Shown: one piece after another, positions 17,884-26,573 of the stretch
Layout: every line of letters begins with the position of its first letter
Numbering within the stretch: the stretch's first letter is position 1
Source: Clavibacter michiganensis subsp. tessellarius
GTDB taxonomy: Bacteria > Actinomycetota > Actinomycetes > Actinomycetales > Microbacteriaceae
DNA: 64,000 bases
Direction of reading: 5' to 3'
Assembly: GCF_021922985.1 (NCBI RefSeq)
Contig: NZ_CP040788.1
Coordinates: 868,001-932,000 of the forward strand
Made by a program: the position numbers and the translations under genes
The notes under the pieces: model-generated
Database searches by the model: none
What the model was told of the DNA's origin: nothing
What the model saw: only the letters and a program-made list of their open reading frames with translations

Positions 17884-19035
17884 ATGCCCCCGACCTCCGC
17901 CCCGCCCCCGACCACGACCGCGACGCCGTCCGCCGCCGCCGGATCGCCCATCGCCGCACCGACCCCCGCGCGACCCGGCGCCCCGGCCCGGCGCGCGCGG
18001 CTCGTGCGTCGGATCCTCGTCCCCGCGCTCGTCCTCTCCGCGCCGCTCGTGCTCGCCGTCGCGATGGGCGTCGGGGCCGTCGCCGTCTCGCCGCCGCACG
18101 TGCTGCAGGTCGTCCTGCACCACCTGCTCGGCACCCCGCTCGAGGGGGCGGACCTCGACCCGATCGACGACCAGATCGTCTGGGTGTACCGGGCGCCGCG
18201 CGTGCTGCTCGCGCTGGTCACGGGCGCGTCGCTCGCGCTCGCCGGCACGGTGCTGCAGACGCTCATCCGGAACCCGCTCGCCGACCCCTTCGTGCTCGGG
18301 ATCGCCTCGGGCGCCTCGCTCGGGGCCGTCGCCGCGCTCCTCGTGGGCGCGTCCGCCGCGGGCCTCCTCGCGACCCTCGGCGTGACCGGCGCGGCCTTCG
18401 CCGGCGCGATCGGAACCCTCGCGCTCGTGCTGGCCCTCGGGCGGCGCGGCGGCCGCGTGGATCCCGCGCGCCTCGTGCTCGTCGGCGTCTCGATCTCCTC
18501 GCTCCTCCAGGCGCTCACGAGCTGGCTGCAGCTGCAGGCCTCGCCCGACCAGATCGCGGGCGTGCTGTTCTGGCTGCTCGGCAGCGTCTCGGGCGCCGCC
18601 TGGTCGTCCCTCGCGCTGCCCGTGATCGCGCTGGCCGCGGGCCTCGTGGGCCTCCTCGCGGCGGGGCGCACCCTCGACGCGCTGCTCCTCGGCGACGACC
18701 GCGCCGCGTCCCTGGGCGTCGACCTCTCCCGGGCCCGGACGCTCCTCTTCGTGGTGTCGGCGCTCCTCACCGCCGCCGCGGTGTCGGTCGCGGGCGGCGT
18801 CGGCTTCGTCGGGCTGATCGCGCCGCACCTCGTCCGGCTCGTCGTCGGCCCCGCGCACCGGCGGCTCCTCCCGCTCGCCGCGCTCGTGGGCGGCCTGTTC
18901 CTCGTGCTCGCCGACCTCGCGGGACGCACGCTCACGGCGCCGCGCGAGCTGCCGCTGTCCATCGTCACCGCGCTCGTCGGGGTGCCCGTCTTCCTCGCGG
19001 TGCTGCTGCGGTCCGACGCGGGACGCGCGCGATGA
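17884..19035 (+). CDS. FecCD/BtuC-type ABC permease for metal chelates
   Basis: This 383-residue permease has about nine to ten hydrophobic segments after a 45-residue Pro/Ala/Thr-rich cytoplasmic start. Family landmarks include IVWVYRAPRVLLALVTGASL, LIRNPLADPFVLGIASGASLG and GFVGLIAPHLVRLVVGP near the C-terminus. Such permeases import siderophores, haem, cobalamin or other metal chelates. Related actinobacterial transporters are often labelled as proposed F420-0 importers. Here the link to a peptide-modifying operon argues for a metallophore instead. It follows YcaO 2 after 89 nt of C-rich sequence and overlaps the ATPase gene by four bases. Confidence 0.88.
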   Translation: MPPTSAPPPTTTATPSAAAGSPIAAPTPARPGAPARRARLVRRILVPALVLSAPLVLAVAMGVGAVAVSPPHVLQVVLHHLLGTPLEGADLDPIDDQIVWVYRAPRVLLALVTGASLALAGTVLQTLIRNPLADPFVLGIASGASLGAVAALLVGASAAGLLATLGVTGAAFAGAIGTLALVLALGRRGGRVDPARLVLVGVSISSLLQALTSWLQLQASPDQIAGVLFWLLGSVSGAAWSSLALPVIALAAGLVGLLAAGRTLDALLLGDDRAASLGVDLSRARTLLFVVSALLTAAAVSVAGGVGFVGLIAPHLVRLVVGPAHRRLLPLAALVGGLFLVLADLAGRTLTAPRELPLSIVTALVGVPVFLAVLLRSDAGRAR

Positions 19036-19826
19036 GGCTCGCGATCGAGGACGTGTCCGTCCGCATCGGCCGCGCCACGCCCGTCGCGCACGCCACGCTC
19101 GAGGCGCGCGACGGCGAGCTCGTCGGGCTGGTCGGCCCGAACGGCAGCGGCAAGTCGACGCTGCTCAAGGCGCTGTACCGCGCGCTGCCCGTCGCCCACG
19201 GCCGCGTGCTCGTCGGCGACCGCGACCTCCGCGGCATGCGGCCCCGCGACTCCGCGCGCGTCGTCGCCGCCCTCACGCAGGACCCGGGCGACGACGGCGC
19301 GCTCGACGTCCGCGAGGTCGTCGCCACCGGTCTCACCCCGCACAAGGGCGCGCTCGACCGCGACACGGCCGAGGACCGGGAGCTCGTCGACGCCTGCCTC
19401 GCGCGCACGGGCGCGACGGCCCTCGCCGACCGCTCCGTCCGGTCGCTGTCCGGCGGCGAGCGCCAGCGGGTGATGCTCGCGGCGGCGCTCGCGCAGCGCC
19501 CGCGCATCCTGGTGCTCGACGAGCCCACCAACCACCTCGACGTGGCGACGCAGCTCGAGCTCCTGGACCTCGTCCGGGGACTCGGCGTCACGGTGGTCGT
19601 GGCCCTGCACGACCTCAACCTCGCGGCGGCGTACTGCGACCGGATCCACGTGGTGCAGGCCGGCCGCATCGTCGCCGGCGGCACACCCGACGAGGTGCTG
19701 CAGCCGCGCCTCATCCGCGACGTCTTCGGCGTCGACGCGCACCTGGGGGAGCACCCCGTCTCCGGTCGCCGCCACCTGTTCTTCAGCTCGCCCCAGCCCA
19801 CCACGATCCCGGACGGACGCCCATGA
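19032..19826 (+). CDS. FecE/BtuD-type ABC ATP-binding protein
   Basis: This 264-residue ATPase powers the adjacent permease. Walker A GPNGSGKST is near residues 35-43, the Q-loop in ALTQDPG near 78, the signature LSGGERQRV near 139-147 and Walker B ILVLDEPTNHLD near 158-169. The H-loop is ALHDLNLAAAYCDRIHV. Overlaps of four bases on both sides tie it to the permease and the binding protein. Confidence 0.92.
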   Translation: MRLAIEDVSVRIGRATPVAHATLEARDGELVGLVGPNGSGKSTLLKALYRALPVAHGRVLVGDRDLRGMRPRDSARVVAALTQDPGDDGALDVREVVATGLTPHKGALDRDTAEDRELVDACLARTGATALADRSVRSLSGGERQRVMLAAALAQRPRILVLDEPTNHLDVATQLELLDLVRGLGVTVVVALHDLNLAAAYCDRIHVVQAGRIVAGGTPDEVLQPRLIRDVFGVDAHLGEHPVSGRRHLFFSSPQPTTIPDGRP

Positions 19827-20896
19827 CCCCCCTCGCCCCCGCCTCATCCACGCCCCCCGCGCATCGGCCGCACGCGCATCGGCCCGCCGCGCCCGGATCC
19901 GCGCGCCGCCGCCGCCCGGCCCCGCGCCGGCTCGCCGCCCTCGCCGGCGCCGCCGCCGCGGCCGCCCTGCTCCTCGCGGGCTGCGCCGCCGACACCGCGG
20001 GCGCGGGCGCGCCCGACGCGGCCGCGACCTCCGGGCCCGTCTCCGTGGACAGCTGCGACCGCACTCTGTCCTTCCCCACCGGGCCCCAGCGCATCGTCTC
20101 GCTCTGGCCGGCCGTGACCGAGATGCTGCTGCAGCTGGGCGCGGCCGACCGGCTCGTCGGGCAGGCGTTCACGGACCAGTCGCCGCCGCTCGACGCGTAC
20201 CGCGACGCCTACGACCGGGTGCCCGTCCTCGCCACGGGCGCCGTCGACCGCGAGACGCTGCTCGCCGCGCACCCCGACCTCATCGTCGCGGACGGCGAGT
20301 ACCACTTCGACGGCACCGAGCTGCCGACCATCGACGACCTGGCGGCGCTCGGCATCCGCGTCTACGTCATCAGCTCGTTCTGCCACGGCCAGGTCACCAC
20401 CGGGCACGTCGACGACGCGGCGACCGACCTCACGGCCCTCGGCACGCTCCTCGGCGCAGAGCCCGCGGCCGCCGACGCCGTCGCCGACCAGCGCGCCCGG
20501 CTCGCCGCGGTGGACGACCGCGTGCGGGGCGCGGATCCGGTCGACCTCGCGGTCCTGCAGGTCTTCGACGGCGCCGTCTACGCCGACGCCCGCGGCCTCT
20601 ACAGCGACGTCGTCGCCCGCGCCGGCGGCCGCGACGTCTACGAGGACGCGCTCCCGGCCGACCAGTACTACGCCGAGGTGAGCGTCGAGGACGTCGCCCG
20701 GCGGGACCCGGGCACCATCGTCTTCCTCTACTCGACCGACGCCGAGCGCGACAGCGTGCGCGCCGACCTCGAGGCGCGGCTGCCGGGCGTGCGGGCCGTG
20801 CGCGAGGGCCGGATGCTGGCACTGCCCTCCACCGACTTCATCGGCTCCCGCGCGGTCGACGGCGTCGTCGCCCTGGACGCGCTGCTGCATGGCTGA
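19823..20896 (+). CDS. Substrate-binding lipoprotein of metal-chelate ABC importer (BtuF/FepB type)
   Basis: This 357-residue lipoprotein has an unusually long arginine/histidine-rich start, then a hydrophobic segment and lipobox LLAGC with the lipidated cysteine at residue 54. The mature part is a class III binding protein with two lobes joined by a helix: RIVSLWPAVTEMLLQLG opens the first, and VEDVARRDPGTIVFL begins the last part. Only two cysteines remain in the mature chain. The first residues include PHAHRP, a histidine-rich stretch that would be removed or stay cytoplasmic. It probably captures the mature peptide-metal complex at the cell surface; the ligand is inference. Confidence 0.88.
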   Translation: MTPLAPASSTPPAHRPHAHRPAAPGSARRRRPAPRRLAALAGAAAAAALLLAGCAADTAGAGAPDAAATSGPVSVDSCDRTLSFPTGPQRIVSLWPAVTEMLLQLGAADRLVGQAFTDQSPPLDAYRDAYDRVPVLATGAVDRETLLAAHPDLIVADGEYHFDGTELPTIDDLAALGIRVYVISSFCHGQVTTGHVDDAATDLTALGTLLGAEPAAADAVADQRARLAAVDDRVRGADPVDLAVLQVFDGAVYADARGLYSDVVARAGGRDVYEDALPADQYYAEVSVEDVARRDPGTIVFLYSTDAERDSVRADLEARLPGVRAVREGRMLALPSTDFIGSRAVDGVVALDALLHG

Positions 20897-22190
20897 CGCG
20901 ACGGCGGATCCGGCGGACGCGCCCGCCCCGGGACCCGCCCCGAGCGCCACCAGCAGGATGCGCACCTTCGTCCTCTCCCGCGGCGTGTCCTGGGCGGGCA
21001 ACGCGCTCACGGCCGTGGCGCTCCCCGTGCTCGTCTACACGACCACGGGCGACGCGGCGCTCCTCGGCCTCGTCGCGATGATGGAGGCGCTCCCGTACCT
21101 GGTGCTCGCGCTGCCCGTCGGCGCGCTCGTCGACGGCTGGGACGCACGCCGGACGATGCTCGCCACCACCTGGCTGAGCGCCGCGGCGACCGCGACGGTC
21201 CCGCTCGCCGCCCTCGGCGGCACGCCGCACCCCGCGCTCCTCGTCGGCGTCGCGGCGGTCGTCTCGTCGCTGTTCGTCTTCTTCGACGCCGCGAGCTTCG
21301 CCGCCGTCCCCGCGCTGGCGGGCCGCGACCGCGTCGGCGCCGCGACCACCCGCATGACGACGGTCTACACGGTCATCGGCATCGCGGGGCCCCTGGCGGG
21401 CGCGGCCGCGGTCTCGGGGCTCGGCGCGCCCGCGGTCCTCGCGCTCGACGCCCTCAGCTACGCCGCCTCCGCGCTCCTGCTCGCGCGCGTGCGGTGGACG
21501 CCCGTCGCGCGGCCCGCGGCGCCGGCCCGCCGTCGCCTCGCCGCGGAGGTCCTCGAGGGGCTCGGCCACATCCGCCGCACCCCGCTCGTCCGCGACCTCA
21601 CGCTCCTCGGCCTCGGCAGCAGCCTCACCGGGGGAGCGGTGACGGGGACGCTCGTCGTGATGATCGCGCGCGGCCTGCACGAGCCCGCCGACGGCCCGGC
21701 CCTCGGCGTGCTCGCCGCCGCGGCCGCGGTCGGCACGCTCGTCGCGTCGCGCGCGCTCGGCGCCGTCCAGCGGCGGCTCGGCGTCGGGGTCGTCGCCATC
21801 TGCGCGCTCGCCGCGCAGACCGCCCTCACGGCGGCGTGGGCGGCCGTCGGATCCCTCGTCGTCGCCGTGCTCGTCCTCGCGCCGTGGCAGGCCGCGGCAT
21901 CGACGGTCGCGCTGTCCGGCATCGTCGTCCGCCAGACCGTGACGCCCGCGCAGCTGCAGGGCCGCGTCAACACGACGGCGCGCATGGTCGCCTGGGGCGG
22001 CCAGCCCGTCGGCGCCGGCCTCGGCGGCCTGCTCGCGGCCTCCGTCGGCATCCGCGTCGCGATCCTCGTCACCGGCCTCGGGGCGCTCGCGTCGCTCGTC
22101 GGGGCGCTCGCCTCGGGGCTCCGCCGGGCCCCGCGGCTGGCCGACCTGCCGGTCCCCGACGCCGCGGACGCCCCGGACCACCCGAGGTGA
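20889..22190 (+). CDS. MFS transporter, probable exporter of the operon product
   Basis: This 433-residue major facilitator protein has about twelve hydrophobic segments. The motif-A-like loop after segment 2 reads GALVDGWDARRTML. It resembles the drug/siderophore exporter branch (MFS_3/EntS-like). The start overlaps the binding-protein gene by eight bases, making it the last gene of the operon. Together with the ABC importer it completes an export/re-import cycle as in siderophore operons. The substrate is inferred from context. The stop is followed by a tRNA gene after 49 nt. Confidence 0.87.
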   Translation: MADATADPADAPAPGPAPSATSRMRTFVLSRGVSWAGNALTAVALPVLVYTTTGDAALLGLVAMMEALPYLVLALPVGALVDGWDARRTMLATTWLSAAATATVPLAALGGTPHPALLVGVAAVVSSLFVFFDAASFAAVPALAGRDRVGAATTRMTTVYTVIGIAGPLAGAAAVSGLGAPAVLALDALSYAASALLLARVRWTPVARPAAPARRRLAAEVLEGLGHIRRTPLVRDLTLLGLGSSLTGGAVTGTLVVMIARGLHEPADGPALGVLAAAAAVGTLVASRALGAVQRRLGVGVVAICALAAQTALTAAWAAVGSLVVAVLVLAPWQAAASTVALSGIVVRQTVTPAQLQGRVNTTARMVAWGGQPVGAGLGGLLAASVGIRVAILVTGLGALASLVGALASGLRRAPRLADLPVPDAADAPDHPR

Positions 22191-22239
22191 TCGGAGGCGC
22201 CTGAATTCTTTGCTACGCTTTCCAGGTTGCTCCACGTGA

Positions 22240-22312
22240 TCCTCGATAGCTCAATTGGCAGAGCAGCCGGCTGTTAACCGGCAGGTTGTTGGTTCGAGTC
22301 CAACTCGGGGAG
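22240..22312 (+). tRNA. tRNA-Asn (anticodon GTT)
   Basis: A complete 73-nt cloverleaf is visible. The acceptor stem TCCTCGA pairs with TCGGGGA, the D-stem is GCTC/GAGC, and the anticodon GTT sits at 22273-22275 in loop CTGTTAA. The T-loop is TTCGAGT and the discriminator is G. CCA is not encoded. Confidence 0.96.
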
Positions 22313-22314
22313 CG

Positions 22315-22347
22315 AAGGCCTCGCGGCTCCACCCGCGGGGCCTTTTC
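22315..22347 (+). terminator. Rho-independent terminator after tRNA-Asn
   Basis: AAGGCCTCGCGG (22315-22326) pairs with CCGCGGGGCCTT (22333-22344) with one G-T pair and a 6-nt loop. It runs into TTTTCCTTTCC. Confidence 0.85.
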
Positions 22348-22422
22348 CTTTCCCCGCATGCACGGCGCACGGCACACGCCGGGAGCGGCGCCGGTCGCGA
22401 CCGACGCCGCGCCCCGCGCGCC

Positions 22423-22989
22423 TCAGTCCTCCAGGTGGTCGCGCCCCGGGAGCCACGAGTTGCCGGGCACGCCCCATCCGCTCTTCCGGATGACCTTCGC
22501 CACGGGCTTGCGGTGCTCGTGCGCGAGCCGGTCGGTGTAGAGCAGGCCGTCGAGGTGGTCGAACTCGTGCTGCAGGATCCGCGCGAACCAGCCCTCCGCC
22601 TCGATCTCGAACGGCCGCCCGTCGAGGTCGACCGCGTGGAGGATCGCCCGCTCGGCGCGCACCAGCGGGAAGCGCTCGCCCGGGAACGACAGGCAGCCCT
22701 CCTCCTCGAGGTCCTCGTCGGCGTCGCGCACGGCGACGGGCGTGATGAAGAGGTCGGGGTTCACGGCGACCCCGCGGAGCGGCTCGCCCGCCTCGGTCTC
22801 GTAGGAGTACACGAAGACGCGCAGCGGCACGCCCACCTGGGGCGCCGCGAGGCCCACGCCCGGCGCCTCGTCCATCGTCAGGAACATGTCGGCGACGAGG
22901 GCGCGGAGGTCGTCGTCGAAGGCCTCCACCTCCCGGGCGCGGGCGTGCAGGACGGGGTCTCCGGTGATCCGGATGGGGAGGACGGGCAT
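22423..22989 (-). CDS. def: Peptide deformylase
   Basis: This 188-residue metalloenzyme removes the formyl group from the initiator methionine of new proteins. All three catalytic motifs are present: GVGLAAPQ at 44-51, EGCLS at 97-101 with the metal ligand C99, and HEFDH at 141-145 with the two metal-binding histidines and the catalytic glutamate. The start at 22989 gives the conserved MPVLPIRITGDPVL opening; a much longer in-frame extension upstream has no family similarity. The gene is divergent from the following transporter gene, with 67 nt between starts. Confidence 0.96.
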   Translation of the reverse strand: MPVLPIRITGDPVLHARAREVEAFDDDLRALVADMFLTMDEAPGVGLAAPQVGVPLRVFVYSYETEAGEPLRGVAVNPDLFITPVAVRDADEDLEEEGCLSFPGERFPLVRAERAILHAVDLDGRPFEIEAEGWFARILQHEFDHLDGLLYTDRLAHEHRKPVAKVIRKSGWGVPGNSWLPGRDHLED

Positions 22990-23056
22990 GCTGCCGATGA
23001 TAGGCGCGCTACCGTGGCGGGCTGTCCGCCGCCGAGGCGGCCGGTAGGGTCGGGGA

Positions 23057-23968
23057 GTGGACTTCGACGCCGGCCCCGTGCTCCAGGCAGCATCGCTCAC
23101 CCCGTACCAGGCGCTCGGCATCCCCATCGCGCTCGTCGGCGCGGTCTTCCTCTCCGTCGGCGCGCAGCTGCAGTCGCAGGGAGTGGCCAAGATGGAGGCG
23201 CGCGGGAAGAAGAGCACGGCGGGCCTCAGCCTGCGGCAGCTCGGCGCGCTCCTCGGCCGGCCCTCGTGGGTCGCCGGCACCGTGATGCTCGGCCTCGCCA
23301 TCGTGCTGCAGCTCACGAGCCTCCGCCTCGCCCCGCTCATCGTGGTGCAGCCGCTCGGCGCCGTCGCGCTCGTGGTCACCGCCATCCTCAACTCCCGGGC
23401 CACGGGCAAGCGGCTCGACCGCAAGGCCAAGCGCGCGGTGGCGCTCTGCATCGGCGGCGTCGGCCTGTTCGTCGTCTTCGCGGCCGTGTTCGCCAAGGAG
23501 ACGCCCATCCAGACGCCCGAGCTCATCACGATCCTGGTGATCCTCGCGCTGGTGCTCGCGATGCTCGGCGGCCTCTTCCTCTACTTCCGCCGCCGCGTGC
23601 AGGCGATCTTCTACATCATCAGCGCGGGCGTGCTCTACGGCTTCGTCGCGACGCTCGCCAAGGTCGTCATCAACCGCATCACGATCGGCGCCTTCGACGC
23701 GCTCACGGTCGTCTGCGTCGTCGCGCTCGTCGCGGCCACGCTGCTCGGCGCGTACTTCGTGCAGACCGCGTACTCGTCCGGACCGCCCGACCTCGTCATC
23801 GCCGGCCTCACCGTCGTCGACCCGCTCGTCGCGGTCTGCATCGGCGTGACGATCCTCGGCGAGGCGGCCGACGCGCCCGTCTACGCGAGCGTCATGTTCC
23901 TCGTCGCGGGGGCGGTCGCGGTCGTCGGCGTCTTCCAGCTGGCGAAGCACCACCCGCACACGACCTGA
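23057..23968 (+). CDS. DMT/NIPA-type membrane transporter
   Basis: This 303-residue protein has nine to ten hydrophobic segments in the pattern of the DMT superfamily, nearest to the NIPA magnesium-transporter-like family. The first segment ends in VGAQLQSQGVAK, and the second half has the EamA-like GLTVVDPLVAVCIGVTILGE segment. The GTG start follows GGGTCGGGGA. Substrate is unknown; magnesium transport is shown for eukaryotic relatives only. Confidence 0.78.
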   Translation: MDFDAGPVLQAASLTPYQALGIPIALVGAVFLSVGAQLQSQGVAKMEARGKKSTAGLSLRQLGALLGRPSWVAGTVMLGLAIVLQLTSLRLAPLIVVQPLGAVALVVTAILNSRATGKRLDRKAKRAVALCIGGVGLFVVFAAVFAKETPIQTPELITILVILALVLAMLGGLFLYFRRRVQAIFYIISAGVLYGFVATLAKVVINRITIGAFDALTVVCVVALVAATLLGAYFVQTAYSSGPPDLVIAGLTVVDPLVAVCIGVTILGEAADAPVYASVMFLVAGAVAVVGVFQLAKHHPHTT

Positions 23969-24117
23969 CGTCCCGGCGAGCCCACCGGCCGTCCTCGCGG
24001 CGTCCGGTGCGCCGCGCGGCCGCCGCGGAACACCTGCGATACGTTGCCTTTCGACACCCGGTCCCCGCCCCACGAGGGTGACGGATCCGGACGCCGACAC
24101 CCCTGGAGAGACACCTC

Positions 24118-25377
24118 GTGCCGAACACCTCGGACCCGAACGCCCAGCACCCCGTTGATCCCGAACGCCCGTTGCGCATCGTCATCGGCGCGGACACGTT
24201 CCCGCCGGACGTGAACGGCGCCGCCCGGTTCGCGGAGCGGCTGGCGGCCGGCCTCGTCCGTCGCGGCCACGAGGTCCACATCGTCGCCCCGGCGGCCAGC
24301 CGCAAGCACGGCACGTGGACCGAGCTGCACGACGGCGAGGAGGTCACCGCGCACCGGCTGCGCAGCTGGCGCTGGTACCCGCACGACTGGCTCCGGTTCG
24401 CCCTGCCGTGGACCATCAACCAGAACAGCGCGCGGATCCTCGACGCCGTCCAGCCCGACGTCGTCCACTTCCAGTCGCACATCGTGACGGGCCGCGGCCT
24501 CAGCATCGAGGCGGCGAAGCGCGGCATCCGCATCATCGGCACGAACCACTTCATGCCCGAGAACATGCTCCAGCACACGCTGCTGCCGGTGGCGTGGCAG
24601 GACAAGGCGATCAAGGCCGCCTGGCGTGCCGCGCGCCGCACCTTCGGGCGCGCCGAGGCCGTCACCACGCCGACCCACCGTGCCGCGCAGTTCCTGGAGC
24701 GGTACACCGGTCTCACCGATGTGATCGCGATCTCCTGCGGCATCGACGCCGGCAACTACACGCCCGACTTCACGCCGCGCACGCGCAACCGCATCGTCTT
24801 CGTCGGCCGCGTGACGGGGGAGAAGCAGATCGACGTGCTGCTCCGCGCGTTCGCGCTCCTGCCCGCCTCGCTCGACGCCGAGCTCGAGATCGTCGGCGGC
24901 GGCGACCAGAAGAACGCGCTCGAGAGGCTGGCCGCGGAGCTCGGCATCGCCGACCGCACCACCTTCACCGGCTACGTCACCGACGAGGAGCTGCGCCGCG
25001 CGTACACCCGGGCCACGGTGCTCGCGATGCCGAGCATCGCCGAGCTGCAGTCCATCGTCACGATGGAGGCGATGGCGTCCGCGCTGCCCGTCGTCGCGGC
25101 CGACGCGATGGCGCTGCCGCACCTCGTGCACGACGGGGAGAACGGCTACCTGTTCCGCCCGAGCGACGCGGGCGACCTCGCCGCCAAGCTGCGGAAGGTG
25201 CTCGAGCTGCCCGAGGAGGAGCTCCAGCGGATGAAGCGCGAGAGCCTCGCCGTGGTCGCCAGCCACGACATCGAGCGCACGATCTCGACGTTCGAGAGCC
25301 TGTATCGTGGGGAGCCCGTGGCCGCCCCGGTCACGGACGAGGCACGCGGACGCACGGACGGCTCAGGTGCCGCCTAG
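24118..25377 (+). CDS. GT4 family glycosyltransferase
   Basis: This 419-residue GT-B enzyme opens with RIVIGADTFPPDVNGAARF, the N-terminal acceptor lobe. The C-terminal nucleotide-sugar lobe begins around residue 220 at NRIVFVGRVTGEKQ, and the E-x7-E type region is PSIAELQSIVTMEAMASALP near 303-322. Sequence character is close to actinobacterial enzymes that glycosylate diacylglycerol or phosphatidylinositol, but the substrate is not proven. The GTG start at 24118 follows GGAGAGACACCTC. A tRNA gene begins 12 nt after the stop. Confidence 0.85.
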   Translation: MPNTSDPNAQHPVDPERPLRIVIGADTFPPDVNGAARFAERLAAGLVRRGHEVHIVAPAASRKHGTWTELHDGEEVTAHRLRSWRWYPHDWLRFALPWTINQNSARILDAVQPDVVHFQSHIVTGRGLSIEAAKRGIRIIGTNHFMPENMLQHTLLPVAWQDKAIKAAWRAARRTFGRAEAVTTPTHRAAQFLERYTGLTDVIAISCGIDAGNYTPDFTPRTRNRIVFVGRVTGEKQIDVLLRAFALLPASLDAELEIVGGGDQKNALERLAAELGIADRTTFTGYVTDEELRRAYTRATVLAMPSIAELQSIVTMEAMASALPVVAADAMALPHLVHDGENGYLFRPSDAGDLAAKLRKVLELPEEELQRMKRESLAVVASHDIERTISTFESLYRGEPVAAPVTDEARGRTDGSGAA

Positions 25378-25389
25378 GCCTCCCGACTC

Positions 25390-25463
25390 GGGGCGGTAGC
25401 TCAGCTGGTCAGAGCAGCGGACTCATAATCCGTCGGTCATGGGTTCAAGTCCCATCCGCCCTA
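25390..25463 (+). tRNA. tRNA with CAT anticodon, probably elongator tRNA-Met
   Basis: This is a 74-nt cloverleaf. Acceptor GGGGCGG pairs with CCGCCCT (one G-T), the D-stem is GCTC/GAGC, the anticodon CAT is at 25424-25426, and the T-arm is ATGGG-TTCAAGT-CCCAT. The acceptor is fully paired, unlike initiator tRNA. A tRNA-Ile2 read through lysidine modification also has CAT and cannot be excluded by eye. CCA is not encoded. Confidence 0.88.
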
Positions 25464-25583
25464 CTCCCGCGCAGCAGGATCCGGGATCCGTCCTCGGGTC
25501 TCCTGCGTCCTCGGCGGACCGCATGCGACGCCGGTCCGCCCGGCCGACCCGCCGAGGCCGTGCGACCCGCCCGCCGCGTCGGG

Positions 25584-26513
25584 CTACCGCTCCGCGTGCA
25601 GGAGCTCGCGGTCGATCCGGTCGAGGAGCGCGGCGCTCCGCCCGGTCTCGAGCTTGCGCAGGAACCACCCGGACGACGCCGCCACCTCGGGCCAGTCCGC
25701 CTCCGTGTAGACCTTGGTGAGCGACGGGTCGATGTGGTGGAGGTTGGCGTAGCGCCAGTTGCCCGGGCCCGCGTAGGGCTCGGAGCCGTCCGCGTGCGGA
25801 CCGCCCGTCTCCCGTCCGCGCGCGGAGTTGAGGGCCAGGGACTGGTAGAACTTCTCCTCCGCGACGAAGACCCGACGGAAGTAGCGCTCGATCGCGGGCG
25901 TCACCGACGCCTCGAGCTCCGCCGCGAAGCCCGCCGTCATCGCGAAGTGCGTCACGCCGTGCGCGACGTGGAAGCCCGCGGGCGGCCGGAGCGGGCCGGC
26001 GGCGCGGGACGCGGACTCGAGCACCCGGATCGCGGCGTTGCGCGCGCGCCGCAGCCGCGGATCCGTCGTGCGGGCGCTGAGGAGCGCGAGGTCGCGGTGG
26101 TACCGGCGGTCGACCTGCGCGGTGTACTTCTCCTCGGATCCCGCCACGTCGAAGTAGCGCAGGAACTGCTTCCCGCCCGACCCGGCGAGCATCGCCTCGA
26201 GCTCCGCCACCGGCCGGATCGGGTAGTCCTGCCCGGACAGGAGCACGAGGTGCTCCTCCGGGCGGGCGCGCGCGATGCCCGCGGCGACCAGCCGCCGGAT
26301 GGCCTCCACCTGCGAGTACCCACCCCAGTTGACCCGCACGCGGTCCGCGAGGAACTCGACGCGGTCCCGGTCCTCCGCCGCGAGGGCCGCGACGAAGGGC
26401 GCCTGGTCCACCTTCCGGTCGACGTGCACGACGACCGGGTGCGGTGCGAGCCGACGGATCGTCCGCGCGAGCAGCTCCGGCTCGCGGAACGTGTAGATCA
26501 GGAAGACGGACAT
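25584..26513 (-). CDS. Core-2/I-branching type beta-1,6-N-acetylglucosaminyltransferase (GT14)
   Basis: This 309-residue protein matches the GT14 family: FLIYTFREPELLARTIRRL at the start, VHVDRKVD near 29-36, then FLADRVRVNWGGYSQVEAIRRL and LLSGQDYPIRP near 93-103. These are the conserved nucleotide-sugar and acceptor motifs of core-2/I-branching enzymes and xylosyltransferases. It probably adds a branch sugar to the exopolysaccharide. It stands alone on the minus strand, 60 nt after the stop of fcl, so it may be the third gene of a gmd-fcl-GT14 transcript. Confidence 0.85.
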   Translation of the reverse strand: MSVFLIYTFREPELLARTIRRLAPHPVVVHVDRKVDQAPFVAALAAEDRDRVEFLADRVRVNWGGYSQVEAIRRLVAAGIARARPEEHLVLLSGQDYPIRPVAELEAMLAGSGGKQFLRYFDVAGSEEKYTAQVDRRYHRDLALLSARTTDPRLRRARNAAIRVLESASRAAGPLRPPAGFHVAHGVTHFAMTAGFAAELEASVTPAIERYFRRVFVAEEKFYQSLALNSARGRETGGPHADGSEPYAGPGNWRYANLHHIDPSLTKVYTEADWPEVAASSGWFLRKLETGRSAALLDRIDRELLHAER

Positions 26514-26573
26514 CGGGCACCTGTCTGTGGGCGGTTCCTCGTTCGGCGGGTGCGGCCCGGGGCCGCCGCGGCG

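Noticed and set aside
17884..20896. Annotation of the ABC importer as a coenzyme F420-0 transporter
   Set aside because: Related actinobacterial proteins carry that name as a proposal, but no F420 biosynthesis or F420-dependent gene is in the window. The operon context is peptide modification plus export.
12084..22190. Plantazolicin-type or other classical thiazole/oxazole microcin cluster
   Set aside because: The precursor has no Cys and no Ser/Thr-rich core, and there is no flavin dehydrogenase or methyltransferase. YcaO and E1-like genes alone do not make it a known type.
22240..25463. Integration hot spot at the tRNA genes
   Set aside because: No integrase, no duplicated tRNA 3' end, and flanking genes are ordinary core genes with the same composition.
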